A stretch of DNA of 64,000 nt from Deltaproteobacteria bacterium (GCA_018433085.1 JAHDRW010000017.1:1-64000), one strand, 5' to 3'; numbered from the stretch's first letter, positions 16,079-26,430 are shown. The notes: generated by a model from the sequence alone, not told the origin. Numbers and translations are program-made.

Positions 16079-16463
16079 AACCCCTCCTTCTCATATTCTT
16101 CTTTTTTGTGTTCATATGGTGGGCGGAACGCTCTGAATGCCTTCCGCAAGGAGAATGAGCATGGTGCAAAGACTGCAGGAAACGAAGCTCAGGCTCGCTT
16201 TCACCCCACCCTTTTCATTCACCCCGGCCGTGCGGCATCGGGGACGAGACAGCATACTGCCTGCATTGCATGAGGGAAATAATATGAATAAAGACTCACA
16301 TAGTCAAGGTCAAACGTGATAAATTATTCACGTTTGATCTGGCCCCAGTTTTCTGCGATATTGATTGCGGGAAGCAATGGAATGGGACGGCAATGATCCG
16401 TTAAGGCCCGCGGATATTTTTTCCGGACAGGGGAAGGGGCCGAGAAAGCTTAAAGAAGATGCC
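16079..16463. promoter_or_regulatory. Divergent intergenic region between the ThDP operon and the TetR gene
   Basis: This 385-bp region carries no convincing gene. It must contain the promoters for both directions, but I could not identify clear -35/-10 pairs. The only strong structure is the inverted repeat at 16310-16337. Confidence 0.4.
16310..16337. repeat. 28-bp inverted repeat, operator or REP-like element
   Basis: Perfect 10-bp arms TCAAACGTGA and TCACGTTTGA flank an 8-bp AT-rich centre. It lies 127 bp before the TetR gene, so it could be its operator. However, the bases after the right arm (GATCTGGCCCC, 16336-16346) match 9 of 11 with the outer end GACCTGACCCC of the palindrome at 2440-2492. 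That suggests a member of the same repeat class instead. Confidence 0.6.
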
Positions 16464-17063
16464 ATGAGACGGGTACGGATTCCGCAGCAGCAACGGAGCA
16501 TGGAAAAGAAGCAGCGCATCATGGATGCTGCGCGCGAGCTGTTTGCGCAAAAGGGCCTAAGCGGCACGAACTCGAACGAGATCGCGGGCAGGGCGGGCGT
16601 CTCCATCGGCACCTTCTACAACTACTTCAGGAACAAGAAGACGCTCTTTCTGGACATCCTCCGGCAGTATCTCGAGAACTTCATTACCGGAATCTACCAG
16701 CTGCAGACCGACGACGCCGTTCCCCTGAAGGAAAATATCAAGGGCCACATCAACAAGGCCTTTGCCGCCTTCGACCTTTATCCCGCGTTTCATCGCGAGG
16801 CGCTTGTCCTCAAGTTCTCCGACCGGGACGTAAAAAGGCTCTTCGACGATGCGGAGCAGAAGCAGCTTGTTCTGATCAGCTCGCTCCTGAAACCCTATTC
16901 CCGCCCGGAGAGCGTAAGGGATCTCCAAGTGGCGGCCAAGGTGATCCACAGTGCAGTGGAGAACGTGGGCCACTACGTGAAGTTTCTGGACTCACCCATG
17001 CAGCGCGACCATCTCGTGGAAGAGCTCACCGAGATGATCTATCACTACGTGGCAAATCTCTGA
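16464..17063 (+). CDS. TetR/AcrR family transcriptional regulator
   Basis: The 199-residue protein has the TetR DNA-binding domain at residues 15-60 (KKQRIMDAARELFAQKGLSG, then TNSNEIAGRAGVSIGTFYNYF), which is highly typical. The C-terminal ligand domain is all-helical and ends at MIYHYVANL. The ATG at 16464 is chosen because the N-terminus then matches family length; in-frame ATGs further upstream add a non-homologous leader. It is divergent from the ThDP-enzyme operon and is the natural candidate repressor of it, released by a pathway substrate. Confidence 0.88.
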   Translation: MRRVRIPQQQRSMEKKQRIMDAARELFAQKGLSGTNSNEIAGRAGVSIGTFYNYFRNKKTLFLDILRQYLENFITGIYQLQTDDAVPLKENIKGHINKAFAAFDLYPAFHREALVLKFSDRDVKRLFDDAEQKQLVLISSLLKPYSRPESVRDLQVAAKVIHSAVENVGHYVKFLDSPMQRDHLVEELTEMIYHYVANL

Positions 17064-17210
17064 TCCCCTTGCGCGCCCGCGCGGGCAGGCGTTTCCCGGA
17101 GGGCTTCCGGGCCGCGGCTGAAGGGCGGCGGGTAGGCCCTCGTGCGTTTGCCGGGGCAAGAGCGGGCAGCCCTGATCCCCCTGGTCGCATCGCTGGCGGT
17201 TAAAAACGCG

Positions 17211-18794
17211 TTATGGGCGAGTGGTGCGGTCTTCCGGTTCTTTCATGCGGGTCGGAGGCGGTCCCATGACGGCCGCACCATCCGGTCCGGCGAAGTGATA
17301 GACTTCTTGAGGCAGCTCACGGGAGGTGCACATGGACTTCCGGAAATGAAACCCCACGATCATGAGCCGCACTGCCTCTCCGAAGGTCTTCGGGTTGATC
17401 AGGAGACTTCTCAGGAGGAGGCTCCAGAAATATCTCCTGAACCCTTCCTCGTTTTTGATCCCCATGCGCCAGATGCTCTTGAAGAACGCCAGCATCCCGG
17501 AGGCGTTGACCTTCGACACCGTCTGCTGGTGATACGATTTCAGAAAGGTCACGCACCTGCGGTAATAGATCTCGGGTGAGTAGATGGTTTCCAGTACGCT
17601 TCGATACCCTTCAATGAGCTTGTCGACCCCCATCCTGGGGATGAAGTTGACACAGACCGCGGTATTGTCTCCCGAGCTCTCGCCGATGAGCCGGCCTTCC
17701 TTACCCAGGCGGTTCCAGAGCTTGGTTCCCGGCAGAGCGTTGAGGATCCCCACCATGGCCGTGGTGATCCCGCTCTTCTGGATGAAATCGATCTGACTCT
17801 GGAAGATGGTCTCGGTGTCGTGGTCGAACCCCACGATGAATCCCCCCATGACCTCCATCCCCCTTTTCTGGATGGCCTTCACGGACTGGAGCAGATCATT
17901 TTTGGTGTTCTGATACTTGTTCGTCTCCTTGAGGCTCTCCAGGTTGGGGGTTTCGATGCCCACGAACACCTTGTTGAAACCGGCGTGCGCCATGAGGTCC
18001 ATGAGCTCCTCGTCCTCGGCCAGATTGATGGATGCCTCGGTGAGGAAGTGAAAAGGTCGCTCGTGACGGTCCATCCAGCAGGCGAGCTGGGAGAGCATGG
18101 CCTTGACCTTGGCCTTGGATCCGATGAAATTGTCGTCCACGATGAACACCGAGCCGCTCCAGCCGGCCCGGTAGAGAGATTCGATCTCGCCGATGAACTG
18201 CTCCGGGCTTTTGGTGCGCTGGTTTCGGCCGTTCAAGAGCACGATATCGCAGAATTCGCAGTCAAAGGGGCAGCCCCGTGAGAACTGCACCAGCATGGAA
18301 TCGTAATCGCGGAAGTCGATGAGTCCCCAGTCCGGAACAGGGGCCAGTGCGAGGTCTGGATGACCTCTGGCCTCGTACACATGCCTGCCGGCGCCCCTGC
18401 CGATATCATTGAACAGCTCGGGCAGGAGGTCCTCGGCCTCTCCGAGCACTAGGTGATCGATCTCGGCAAAGTCATGGGGGGAGGTGGTAAAGTACGGTCC
18501 GCCGGCAACGATCTTTTTGCCGTACTTTTTGCAGCGGGAGATGATTTCTCCAGCGGACTTCTTCTGGACGTGCATGGCGCTGATGCAGACATAATCCGCC
18601 CACAGGATCTCGGCGTCCTTCAATCTTCTCACATTGGTGTCCACGAGCCGCTTCTCCCAGCCCGCAGGGATCGCCGCGGCGATGGTGAGCAGGCCCAGGG
18701 GGGGGAAGGCGGCCTTTTTGGAAACGAACTTCAGGGCGTATTTGAAGCTCCAGAAGGTATCGGGAATCTCTGGATATACGAGTAGGATCTTCAC
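17211..18794 (-). CDS. B12-binding-domain radical SAM protein (DUF4070 type)
   Basis: The 527-residue protein starts at GTG 18794, six bases after AAGGAG; a TTG further upstream lacks this spacing. Residues 1-140 form a cobalamin-binding-like Rossmann domain (VKILLVYPEIPDTFW). The radical SAM core has the cluster motif CPFDCEFC (CxxxCxxC) preceded by LVQFSRG. The C-terminal third resembles DUF4070. Such proteins are often methylases or rearrangement enzymes acting on lipids, hopanoids or peptides. The B12 domain lacks an obvious DxHxxG, so cobalamin may not be bound by histidine. It stands alone, convergent with the TetR gene; substrate unknown. Confidence 0.85.
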   Translation of the reverse strand: MKILLVYPEIPDTFWSFKYALKFVSKKAAFPPLGLLTIAAAIPAGWEKRLVDTNVRRLKDAEILWADYVCISAMHVQKKSAGEIISRCKKYGKKIVAGGPYFTTSPHDFAEIDHLVLGEAEDLLPELFNDIGRGAGRHVYEARGHPDLALAPVPDWGLIDFRDYDSMLVQFSRGCPFDCEFCDIVLLNGRNQRTKSPEQFIGEIESLYRAGWSGSVFIVDDNFIGSKAKVKAMLSQLACWMDRHERPFHFLTEASINLAEDEELMDLMAHAGFNKVFVGIETPNLESLKETNKYQNTKNDLLQSVKAIQKRGMEVMGGFIVGFDHDTETIFQSQIDFIQKSGITTAMVGILNALPGTKLWNRLGKEGRLIGESSGDNTAVCVNFIPRMGVDKLIEGYRSVLETIYSPEIYYRRCVTFLKSYHQQTVSKVNASGMLAFFKSIWRMGIKNEEGFRRYFWSLLLRSLLINPKTFGEAVRLMIVGFHFRKSMCTSRELPQEVYHFAGPDGAAVMGPPPTRMKEPEDRTTRP

Positions 18795-18987
18795 AATGAT
18801 CTCCTTATCAGGCAAGGCCTGTCAGAATAGAATATAGCGTTCGAATTATTGCCCTCAATGTTGCGTCCTTATGCGATCCGCATACTAGCACAGGCTCTCC
18901 GGGGCCGTGTGTCAAACAACCTCAAACCATGTGCAAAACATGTGTGAAAAGTCTCCAAGGATTTTATAGGACGTACCGGGTTTCCTC

Positions 18988-19016
18988 TTGACACGGAACG
19001 GGAGTGCGAGTATGGA
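18988..19016 (+). promoter_or_regulatory. Candidate sigma-70 promoter of nrpR-gdhA
   Basis: A perfect TTGACA (18988-18993) is followed after 17 bp by TATGGA, a weak -10. An inverted TTCC-N9-GGAA (18982-18998) overlaps the -35. The start of transcription would fall near 19023, 38 nt before the nrpR ATG. Confidence 0.35.
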
Positions 19017-19060
19017 ATTACGGAAAAAGGTTGCCGATAACCCTAAGCGAAGGAAGGCCC

Positions 19061-20080
19061 ATGTTTCCATACGAAGAGATCGAGCGGAAGAGCATCGTGA
19101 TCCTCAGGATCCTCAACCAGGCCGGCCAGCCTTTCGGGGCGAGGATCATCGCCCGGAGAATGAAGGACTACGGGGTTTCCCTGAGCGAGCGCGCCGTGCG
19201 GTACCATCTCCAGTTCATGGACGAACGCGGTCTCACCCGGCTCGTGGGGAGGCGGGACGGCAGGGTGATCACCGGGAAGGGGATCGAGGAGCTGCGCAAC
19301 GCCCGGGTCCAAGACAAGGTCGGCTACGCCATATCCCGCATCGAGATCCTCGCGTACAAGACCACCTTTGACATCCGTTCGCGAACCGGTCTCATCCCGG
19401 TGAACGTGAGCTTCTTTTCCGAAAGCCTTTTTCCCGAAGCGTTGGCCGCCATGAAGGAGACCTTTGACATGGGATTGTCCGTCAGTGATCTCGTGGGCGT
19501 GGCTCGCGCAGGGAGCTTTATCGGCGACATGAACGTTCCCGAAGGCCAGGTGGGTTTCGCCACGGTGTGCAGCATTGTGTTCAACGGCGTTCTGCTCAAG
19601 CAGGGCATACCCATGGACTCGAAGTTCGGGGGGATTCTCCAGGTGCAGGAGAAAAAGCCGGTGCGGTTCGTCGAGCTCATCCACTACTCGGGCACCTCAT
19701 TGGATCCCTCCGAGGCCTTTATCAGCGCGAAGATGACCTCTGTCCGGAACGCTCAGGCAGGAGAAGGGAAAATCCTGGCCAACTTCCGCGAGGTGGCCGG
19801 AATCTGCCGGGAAAACGTCATGGATATCCTGGCCCTGCTCGAGAAGACGGGGATCCGCGGCGTGCTCGCCACCGGCAAGATGGGCGAGGCGGTGTGCCAG
19901 GTTCCGGTGGACGTCAACAAGGTGGGCATGGTGCTCACGGGCGGGCTCAACCCGGTGGCTGCCGCCCGGGAGCTCGGAATCGAGGCGGAAAATTTCGCCA
20001 TGTCCACGGTCATGGACTTCGGAGAATTGCGTCCCTTTACCCAGGCATTCCGTGAGTCGAGGGGCAAGAAGCAAGTTTAA
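19061..20080 (+). CDS. nrpR: NrpR-like regulator (winged helix + DUF128)
   Basis: The 339-residue protein has an N-terminal winged helix (residues 5-70: IERKSIVILRILNQAGQP, then SERAVRYHLQFMDERGLTRLVG) and a single DUF128/NrpR domain (about 85-320), with VGVARAGSFIGDMNVPEG and VLATGKMGEAVCQVP as conserved-looking glycine-rich segments. In methanogens NrpR represses nitrogen-fixation and glutamine synthetase genes and is released by 2-oxoglutarate. Bacterial homologues with one NrpR domain are known but little studied. The start is ATG 19061 after AAGGAAGG. The gene lies 36 nt upstream of gdhA in the same direction, supporting a role in controlling ammonium assimilation. The symbol reflects family, not proven function. 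Confidence 0.82.
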   Translation: MFPYEEIERKSIVILRILNQAGQPFGARIIARRMKDYGVSLSERAVRYHLQFMDERGLTRLVGRRDGRVITGKGIEELRNARVQDKVGYAISRIEILAYKTTFDIRSRTGLIPVNVSFFSESLFPEALAAMKETFDMGLSVSDLVGVARAGSFIGDMNVPEGQVGFATVCSIVFNGVLLKQGIPMDSKFGGILQVQEKKPVRFVELIHYSGTSLDPSEAFISAKMTSVRNAQAGEGKILANFREVAGICRENVMDILALLEKTGIRGVLATGKMGEAVCQVPVDVNKVGMVLTGGLNPVAAARELGIEAENFAMSTVMDFGELRPFTQAFRESRGKKQV

Positions 20081-20116
20081 AAGAAATACCGTATTCAGAG
20101 GAGAAAGGAGATTTGA

Positions 20117-21454
<1,338 letters not shown>

Positions 21455-21820
21455 AGGCTCCCGGCCGTTCAATCGTACGCGACACCCGGTCAGTTTCCGG
21501 TTCCGGAGGCTGACCGGGCCTGGTTACTTCATTTCTGTTTGTCAAAGAGGATCTCTTAAAAAGATCGCGCCCCGCACCTGGCAGGGGGGAGTCTCTCGAT
21601 CCCTGTCAATACGGCATAACGGAATTTAATTGCCGATTAATCGGCGCGGCTCAAGCCGCTCGCGTATTCACCGGGGAAACGGGGTCGAAACCCGGGGCAT
21701 CGCTCTGCAATCACCCCGGGCCGGAGAGACGAGCGGCAGAAAGGGGTTTTGCCGACGGAAATGCCCAATCCCTGCCTGATGCAGTACTGCAGCTTCCATT
21801 ATATGCAGCCCGCGCCGCCT
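21455..21820. other. Convergent intergenic region rich in hairpins, possible ncRNA
   Basis: These 366 bp lie between the 3' ends of gdhA and the flavin split-barrel gene and contain no convincing protein gene. Several perfect or near-perfect hairpins occur: 21485-21518 (listed separately), GCCGATTAATCGGC at 21632-21645, GCGGCT-CA-AGCCGC at 21646-21659 and CGGCA...TGCCG at 21734-21754. The density of stems suggests a structured RNA, but I could not match it to any family I know. Confidence 0.35.
21485..21518. terminator. Hairpin downstream of gdhA
   Basis: CCCGGTCAG pairs with CTGACCGGG, and inside it TCCGG pairs with CCGGA across a TT loop. It lies 30 nt after the gdhA stop. No T-run follows, so it may stabilise the 3' end or act in either direction rather than being a classic intrinsic terminator. 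Confidence 0.5.
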
Positions 21821-22669
21821 TCAGAACTGCATCACCGGCCCGATCGCGACCTCGGGGTAGATCTGGCCGTGCTTGGGCGGCATGGAGTTGTACACCCAGT
21901 CGATGTCCACGACTCCGAGGGTTATACCGCGCCCCTGCTCGAACCCGCCGAAAACACCCCTGACGAGCACGTCTTCCATATCCATGGTGAGTCCGAACAC
22001 GGCGATACTCGTTCCCCGCTCCAGGCGTTTGAGCTCGTCACCGTAGGCAAGGGGGGAGAAGGCCAGCCGGGTGCTGTCCGCGGCCTGGCACTGGATGAGG
22101 GGAACGATGACCGGGAACCCGTCAGGGTCCACACAGGAAAGGAACTTCAGGCTGTCCATCCGCTCGAACAGGCCCTGGGCCCAGGGCCTGAGGATCCGTT
22201 TGAAGTTCCGGGTACGCACCGCGGCCTTCCCGGCCCTGGTGAGCAGGGAAGAGAGGATGATCCGTCCCATGGGCAGGCGTTCCCGTCCCGCGGTCTCGAC
22301 CAGGTTCATGTAGTGCACGGTGTGGATGCCGAAATAGGCGTTGTAGCGGAACATGGGCTTGCTGTTGAACATCTCGAAATCCTCGCCGTGGCGCTCCTGA
22401 TGGGTCCAGAGGGCCTTGCCCCGCCAGAGGCTCTTCGAGAGCGTCATGATAAGAAAGCCGGTCCTGGGGTTGTCCTTTACGTGCCGCTTGCTCAGGCCCT
22501 CGGAGAACTGGCCCCAGACGAGCTCTCCGGTGGTCTTTGCCTGCAGGGCCGTGATCAGGGTGACATGGGGCAGCCCCTGCGGGTTGACGGTCGCGATGAG
22601 GCCCACCTTTGCCTCAGGCTCGAACTCCCCGAGATCCCGTTCGTCGAACCGGTCCGATTTCGTTTTCAT
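21821..22669 (-). CDS. Pyridoxamine 5'-phosphate oxidase-like flavin split-barrel protein
   Basis: The 282-residue protein starts at ATG 22669 after a strong AAAGGAGG. The N-terminal half has the split-barrel signature KVGLIATVNPQGLPHVTLI, found in FMN-binding pyridoxamine-phosphate-oxidase-like proteins. The second half repeats it more weakly (LKFLSCVDPDGFPVIVPLIQ), so it may be a tandem split barrel. It is the last gene of the glycyl radical operon, 71 nt after the activating-enzyme gene. It may bind FMN or F420 and act as a reductase or oxygen-protective partner; this is inference. Confidence 0.75.
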   Translation of the reverse strand: MKTKSDRFDERDLGEFEPEAKVGLIATVNPQGLPHVTLITALQAKTTGELVWGQFSEGLSKRHVKDNPRTGFLIMTLSKSLWRGKALWTHQERHGEDFEMFNSKPMFRYNAYFGIHTVHYMNLVETAGRERLPMGRIILSSLLTRAGKAAVRTRNFKRILRPWAQGLFERMDSLKFLSCVDPDGFPVIVPLIQCQAADSTRLAFSPLAYGDELKRLERGTSIAVFGLTMDMEDVLVRGVFGGFEQGRGITLGVVDIDWVYNSMPPKHGQIYPEVAIGPVMQF

Positions 22670-22740
22670 GGCCTGTCCTCCTTTAAGTTCACCATCGGAT
22701 CCGCCCTCTGACGGTCCTGACGCCTTGGGCCTGCCGTGCT

Positions 22741-23835
22741 TCACCTTCCGCCCCGCGGCCTGCCCCGCTCGCGAGAGCAATCCGCTGCAGAGCCGTTCGA
22801 TGACGTTCCGTCCTGGGCGCCTGCCCTGTCCAACGACACGGAATGCCCGCGAGACCCCTTCACAGCGGTCGCCCCGCTGGCATGAACGAACCCGCCCCTG
22901 CCCACCGACTCGGCGGCAACCCGCACCAGACGGTCCATGTCGCTGTCCGCCACGAGCCCGTAGTCCCTGCACTTCCAGTCGATTCCGAGCCCGTCGTATT
23001 TATGGGTGCAGAGGTTGTTGAACGCGCAGAGCTCCCACCGGGAAACGGACCCGCCCATGGTATCGCGGATAAAGGCACCGATGGCGCGGATGTTCTCCTC
23101 GCTGTCCGTGTGGCCGGGAATAACAGGGGTTCGGACCCAGATCTCGAGGGGCTTTAAGCGCTCCCTGCGGTAGTCTCCGATCCGGGCGAGGTTCCGCTGA
23201 ATCTGGCTGCCGCACAGGCCGGTATAGTCGCGATGGAGTTCCTCGTCCATGAGCTTGAGGTCGTAGAGCAGCAGGTCGGTGGAGGGCAGGAGTTTCTCGA
23301 GCCTTTCCCAGGGACACTGGCCGCAGGTATCCAGGGCCGTATGGACCCCCTTTTCTTTCAGCGATTCGAGAACCTCGCGGGCAAAATCCGGCTGGCGCGT
23401 CGGCTCGCCGCCCGAGAGGGTCACCCCGCCGCCCGACTGCTCGAAATACGCGCGGTCTTTCATCAGCTCGTCCACGAGATCCTCCGGGTCCCAGTACCTG
23501 CCGTAGACCTCCATGGCCGTGGACGGGCAGGCCTCCGCGCACTTGAGGCAGTCCGTGCACACACGTCTGTCGATCTCGATGCCCGAGTTTGTGGCTTTCA
23601 GGGCCTTTTCCGGGCACGCCTCGATGCAGCTCAGGCAGCCGATGCAACGCGCGCTCACCCAGTGCACCTGCGGTCTGGCCGGGATGCTCTCCGGGTTGTG
23701 GCACCACACGCAGCGCAGCGGGCACCCCTTGAAGAAGACCGTGCTTCTGATGCCCGGACCATCCTCGGTGGACATCCGCTGAATCCTCAGGATGAGACCC
23801 TGAATTTTTTCCGGGACCTGCCCGCCTGTCTTCAT
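22741..23835 (-). CDS. Glycyl radical enzyme activating enzyme (radical SAM)
   Basis: The 364-residue protein has the radical SAM cluster motif CPLRCVWC in FKGCPLRCVWCHNPES, followed by a ferredoxin insert with two [4Fe-4S] motifs (CIGCLSCIEACP and CTDCLKCAEACP), then GGGVTLSGGEPTRQPDF, typical of activases for glycyl radical enzymes other than simple PFL. It abstracts hydrogen from the glycine of its partner enzyme, encoded 57 nt upstream in the operon. The C-terminal 45 residues (after GFVHASGA) are Ser/Arg/Gly-rich and look non-conserved. Start at ATG 23835. Confidence 0.92.
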   Translation of the reverse strand: MKTGGQVPEKIQGLILRIQRMSTEDGPGIRSTVFFKGCPLRCVWCHNPESIPARPQVHWVSARCIGCLSCIEACPEKALKATNSGIEIDRRVCTDCLKCAEACPSTAMEVYGRYWDPEDLVDELMKDRAYFEQSGGGVTLSGGEPTRQPDFAREVLESLKEKGVHTALDTCGQCPWERLEKLLPSTDLLLYDLKLMDEELHRDYTGLCGSQIQRNLARIGDYRRERLKPLEIWVRTPVIPGHTDSEENIRAIGAFIRDTMGGSVSRWELCAFNNLCTHKYDGLGIDWKCRDYGLVADSDMDRLVRVAAESVGRGGFVHASGATAVKGSRGHSVSLDRAGAQDGTSSNGSAADCSRERGRPRGGR

Positions 23836-23892
23836 CCCGGCCCGCCTCTCCCTGCGGGATCGGTCGCCGGCGGTTTTCTCCGTGCGGTTTCT

Positions 23893-26412
23893 TCAGAACG
23901 ACTCATGGCTGATCCTCGCGATCACCTCGTTCTGCAGCTCGCGGCCGATGGCGGTGAAGTACGCATTGTAGCCCGTGATCCTCACCAGGAGCGATTGGTA
24001 CTCCTCGGGCCGCGTCTGGGCATCGTGCAGCATGGCCGCGTCGATCATGTTGATCTGGAGCGAGGTCCCTCCCTGCTCCAGACTTCCTTTCAGAAAGGCC
24101 TTGAACTTTTCGCGGTGCTCGGGGTCTCTGAGCAGCGACGGGCTCATGGATATGGTGTGGCTCGCGCCGTTGGGCAGGCAGTTGCAGTAGCCGCCCCAGT
24201 CTCCTGGACCGCTCTCGGCCCTGCCGCCCAGGGCCTTGCCCACCGAGTTCATGTTGGCCGTGGGGCCGTTGATATCGGCCCCGCTCACCGGGCAGATGGC
24301 GTTCGACAGGAATCTTCCCTTGGGCCTCCCGTCCGGGCTCGCCGGCAGGATGAACCCGTCGCCCACCCAGTAGTTCCAGCTGAGCATACCGGGCCTGAAC
24401 TGCCTTGCCGTCGAACGGGTTCTGTGCCTCCACGTCTCCTCGCACCACAGGTCCATGACGGCCCGGGCCATGGCGTCCGCCTTGTCATCGTCGCGGCCGT
24501 ACTTGGGGGCCTTGTACGTAGCGAGGGCCTGGAGTCTCTCGAAGCCTTGCCAGTTGGCCTTGAGCGCCTTCACGAGCTCCCCGAGCGTGCACTGCTTCGT
24601 GTCGTACACCAGGTGCCTGATCGCGAGCAGGCCGTCCACCGTGGTGGCGAAGGTCACGGCCTCGAGTGTGGTGAAGTTGAGCTCGGCGCCTCCCCGTGTG
24701 ATGTCCATCCCTTTCTCCGCGCATCCCTTTACCAGGCAGGACACATAGGGTGTGGGGCAGAACCGGGCCCGGATGGACTCGGACTTTTCATAGAGCTCCA
24801 CGCATCGCTCGATGATGTGTTTCGTCTGCCGGACATAGGCGTTCCAGAATTCGTCCCATGTCTTCAGCGAGTCGGCGCTGCCGGTCCGGGGGCCTGCCTG
24901 TCGCACCTTCTCGCGGTTGCCCGTGATGGGGTCGACGAAGTCGGAGAAGTCCCTCCCGTCGTTCAGGGCGAGCTCCACGCCTTTCAGCAGGTTGAGGTTG
25001 TTGTCAACGGTCCCGGAGCGGTCGTTGCCGACCATGGTGTTTTCCAGGCATCCCACCGGGGCATAGTCGTGCACGTTGTCCTCGTTGATGAGGTGCTCAA
25101 CGCGGGCCATTTTCGCCTCCCGCATCATGCCCGCCATGGACCGCTCGTCGAAGTTGAGCAGAAAGGGCGAGCCCTGGCTCGTGGAGATCATGTCGACCAC
25201 CCTGTCGAGAAGCTCCTCCGGGCTCCCCTTGTGGAGCCGGATGTTGGGCTTGGGTTCGAGGATGGGAGCGAGCTCGTCGATCACCTCGAGCATGGCATAG
25301 GTCAGGTCGTTGGTCATGTCGCGGCCGCCCCTTCCCATACCCGAGAGCGTGATGAGCTGCCCGTAGCCCGAGGTGATGCCCATGTTCCCGACCCGGATCA
25401 TGGCGTCGTAGACCGTGTTGGCATGGATCCAGAAGCATTTGAGGACCTCCTTGCCGAATTCCCGGTCCATGCCCTGCGCGATCGAGTGCTCCCAGTAGGG
25501 CAGGAGATATTGGTCGATCCTGCCGAAGGACACGCCCGGCCCCGGATAGTTCTCGTCGCTCATGACGAGCATGTGGGTGATCCACAGCGCCTGCACGGCC
25601 TCCCAGAACGTCCGCGCCGGCTCCCAGGGAACGTGACGGAGGTTTTCCGCCATCCGGATAAGCTCGTTTTTCCTCGGCAGGTCCTGTTCCTCCCCGGCGA
25701 GCTTCTCGCAGAGCCCGGCATATTTGGCGGCGAGGTCCCGGGGCATGGCGGCCGCGGTCATCATGGCGCGAAGCTGCGCGCCCGTGCCCCCCTTCTTCTC
25801 TTTTGCGTCCAGGAACTCATAGCGGCGCCTGAGGTCCTCGTAGATGCCCTTCCACCCAAGGTTCAGGACCCGCTCATACCCCGGGATGAGATGCCCCGAC
25901 GTGGCGCCCGAGTTGCCGTAGCCGTGGTCGTGGAACCACTTCATGGACGCCCGTGCGCCCTTTCCGCCATAGATGAGCCGGTCGCGCTCCTTCGCCTCCT
26001 TTTTCGTCCAGCACATGGAGGTCTGGATATTGAAGCGTCCGCCCGCGATGAGGTCCCCGGGCAGGATCTCGCAGGGAACATGGTTCACCATCACTTCCCG
26101 GGTGAACCAGGCCTTGCGCTCGGGCAGGCTCCAGGTCCAGAAGGCGGGGTCGAGCTTCACGGTATGCGCGGCCTGCTGCATGGAGGATCGGAAGGTCTGG
26201 AGGAAGGCATACGTCTCGGGCACAATGTAGAAGGTCATTTCGTCGAACTGCACGTCCCAGGGCATGCCCGTTCCCCAGGCCGTGAACTCGTTGTTCCACG
26301 TGCGGCTTGCGCCCTGGAAGTAATAGTCGCGGAGCCACCGGATCCGCGGGGAGAGGTTTTTCGGTTTTTTGATACCTTTGCCCGGATCGTCGAGCGCCTC
26401 TGCCATTGCCAT
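23893..26412 (-). CDS. Glycyl radical enzyme (decarboxylase/eliminase type, substrate unknown)
   Basis: The 839-residue enzyme belongs to the pyruvate formate-lyase superfamily. The glycyl radical site is G814 in RITGYNAYF near the C-terminus, and the thiyl cysteine is C455 in VGCLENTM, with Glu457 two residues on. A Cys-x-Glu pair occurs in decarboxylases (4-hydroxyphenylacetate type) and in diol, choline and isethionate lyases, but not in benzylsuccinate or alkylsuccinate synthases. The N-terminus (NNEFTAWGTGMPWDV; MTFYIVPETYAF) recalls the arylacetate decarboxylase / benzylsuccinate synthase branch. Start is ATG 26412 after AAGGAGG. No small HpdC-like subunit is present. It requires strict anaerobiosis. 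An arylacetate-type decarboxylase is a guess. Confidence 0.88.
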   Translation of the reverse strand: MAMAEALDDPGKGIKKPKNLSPRIRWLRDYYFQGASRTWNNEFTAWGTGMPWDVQFDEMTFYIVPETYAFLQTFRSSMQQAAHTVKLDPAFWTWSLPERKAWFTREVMVNHVPCEILPGDLIAGGRFNIQTSMCWTKKEAKERDRLIYGGKGARASMKWFHDHGYGNSGATSGHLIPGYERVLNLGWKGIYEDLRRRYEFLDAKEKKGGTGAQLRAMMTAAAMPRDLAAKYAGLCEKLAGEEQDLPRKNELIRMAENLRHVPWEPARTFWEAVQALWITHMLVMSDENYPGPGVSFGRIDQYLLPYWEHSIAQGMDREFGKEVLKCFWIHANTVYDAMIRVGNMGITSGYGQLITLSGMGRGGRDMTNDLTYAMLEVIDELAPILEPKPNIRLHKGSPEELLDRVVDMISTSQGSPFLLNFDERSMAGMMREAKMARVEHLINEDNVHDYAPVGCLENTMVGNDRSGTVDNNLNLLKGVELALNDGRDFSDFVDPITGNREKVRQAGPRTGSADSLKTWDEFWNAYVRQTKHIIERCVELYEKSESIRARFCPTPYVSCLVKGCAEKGMDITRGGAELNFTTLEAVTFATTVDGLLAIRHLVYDTKQCTLGELVKALKANWQGFERLQALATYKAPKYGRDDDKADAMARAVMDLWCEETWRHRTRSTARQFRPGMLSWNYWVGDGFILPASPDGRPKGRFLSNAICPVSGADINGPTANMNSVGKALGGRAESGPGDWGGYCNCLPNGASHTISMSPSLLRDPEHREKFKAFLKGSLEQGGTSLQINMIDAAMLHDAQTRPEEYQSLLVRITGYNAYFTAIGRELQNEVIARISHESF

Positions 26413-26430
26413 GGCACACCTCCTTGTTTT

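Noticed and set aside
17075-17086. 12-bp palindrome GCCCGCGCGGGC after the TetR gene as terminator
   Set aside because: No T-run follows and such short GC palindromes arise by chance in GC-rich DNA.
18925-18950. Direct repeat CATGTG-CAAAA-CATGTG upstream of nrpR as operator
   Set aside because: Short and lying outside the candidate promoter; no comparison available.
21600-21800. Known riboswitch (cobalamin, glycine, glutamine) or 6S/SRP/RNase P RNA
   Set aside because: Core consensus strings of these families are not present, and the position between convergent 3' ends does not suit a riboswitch.
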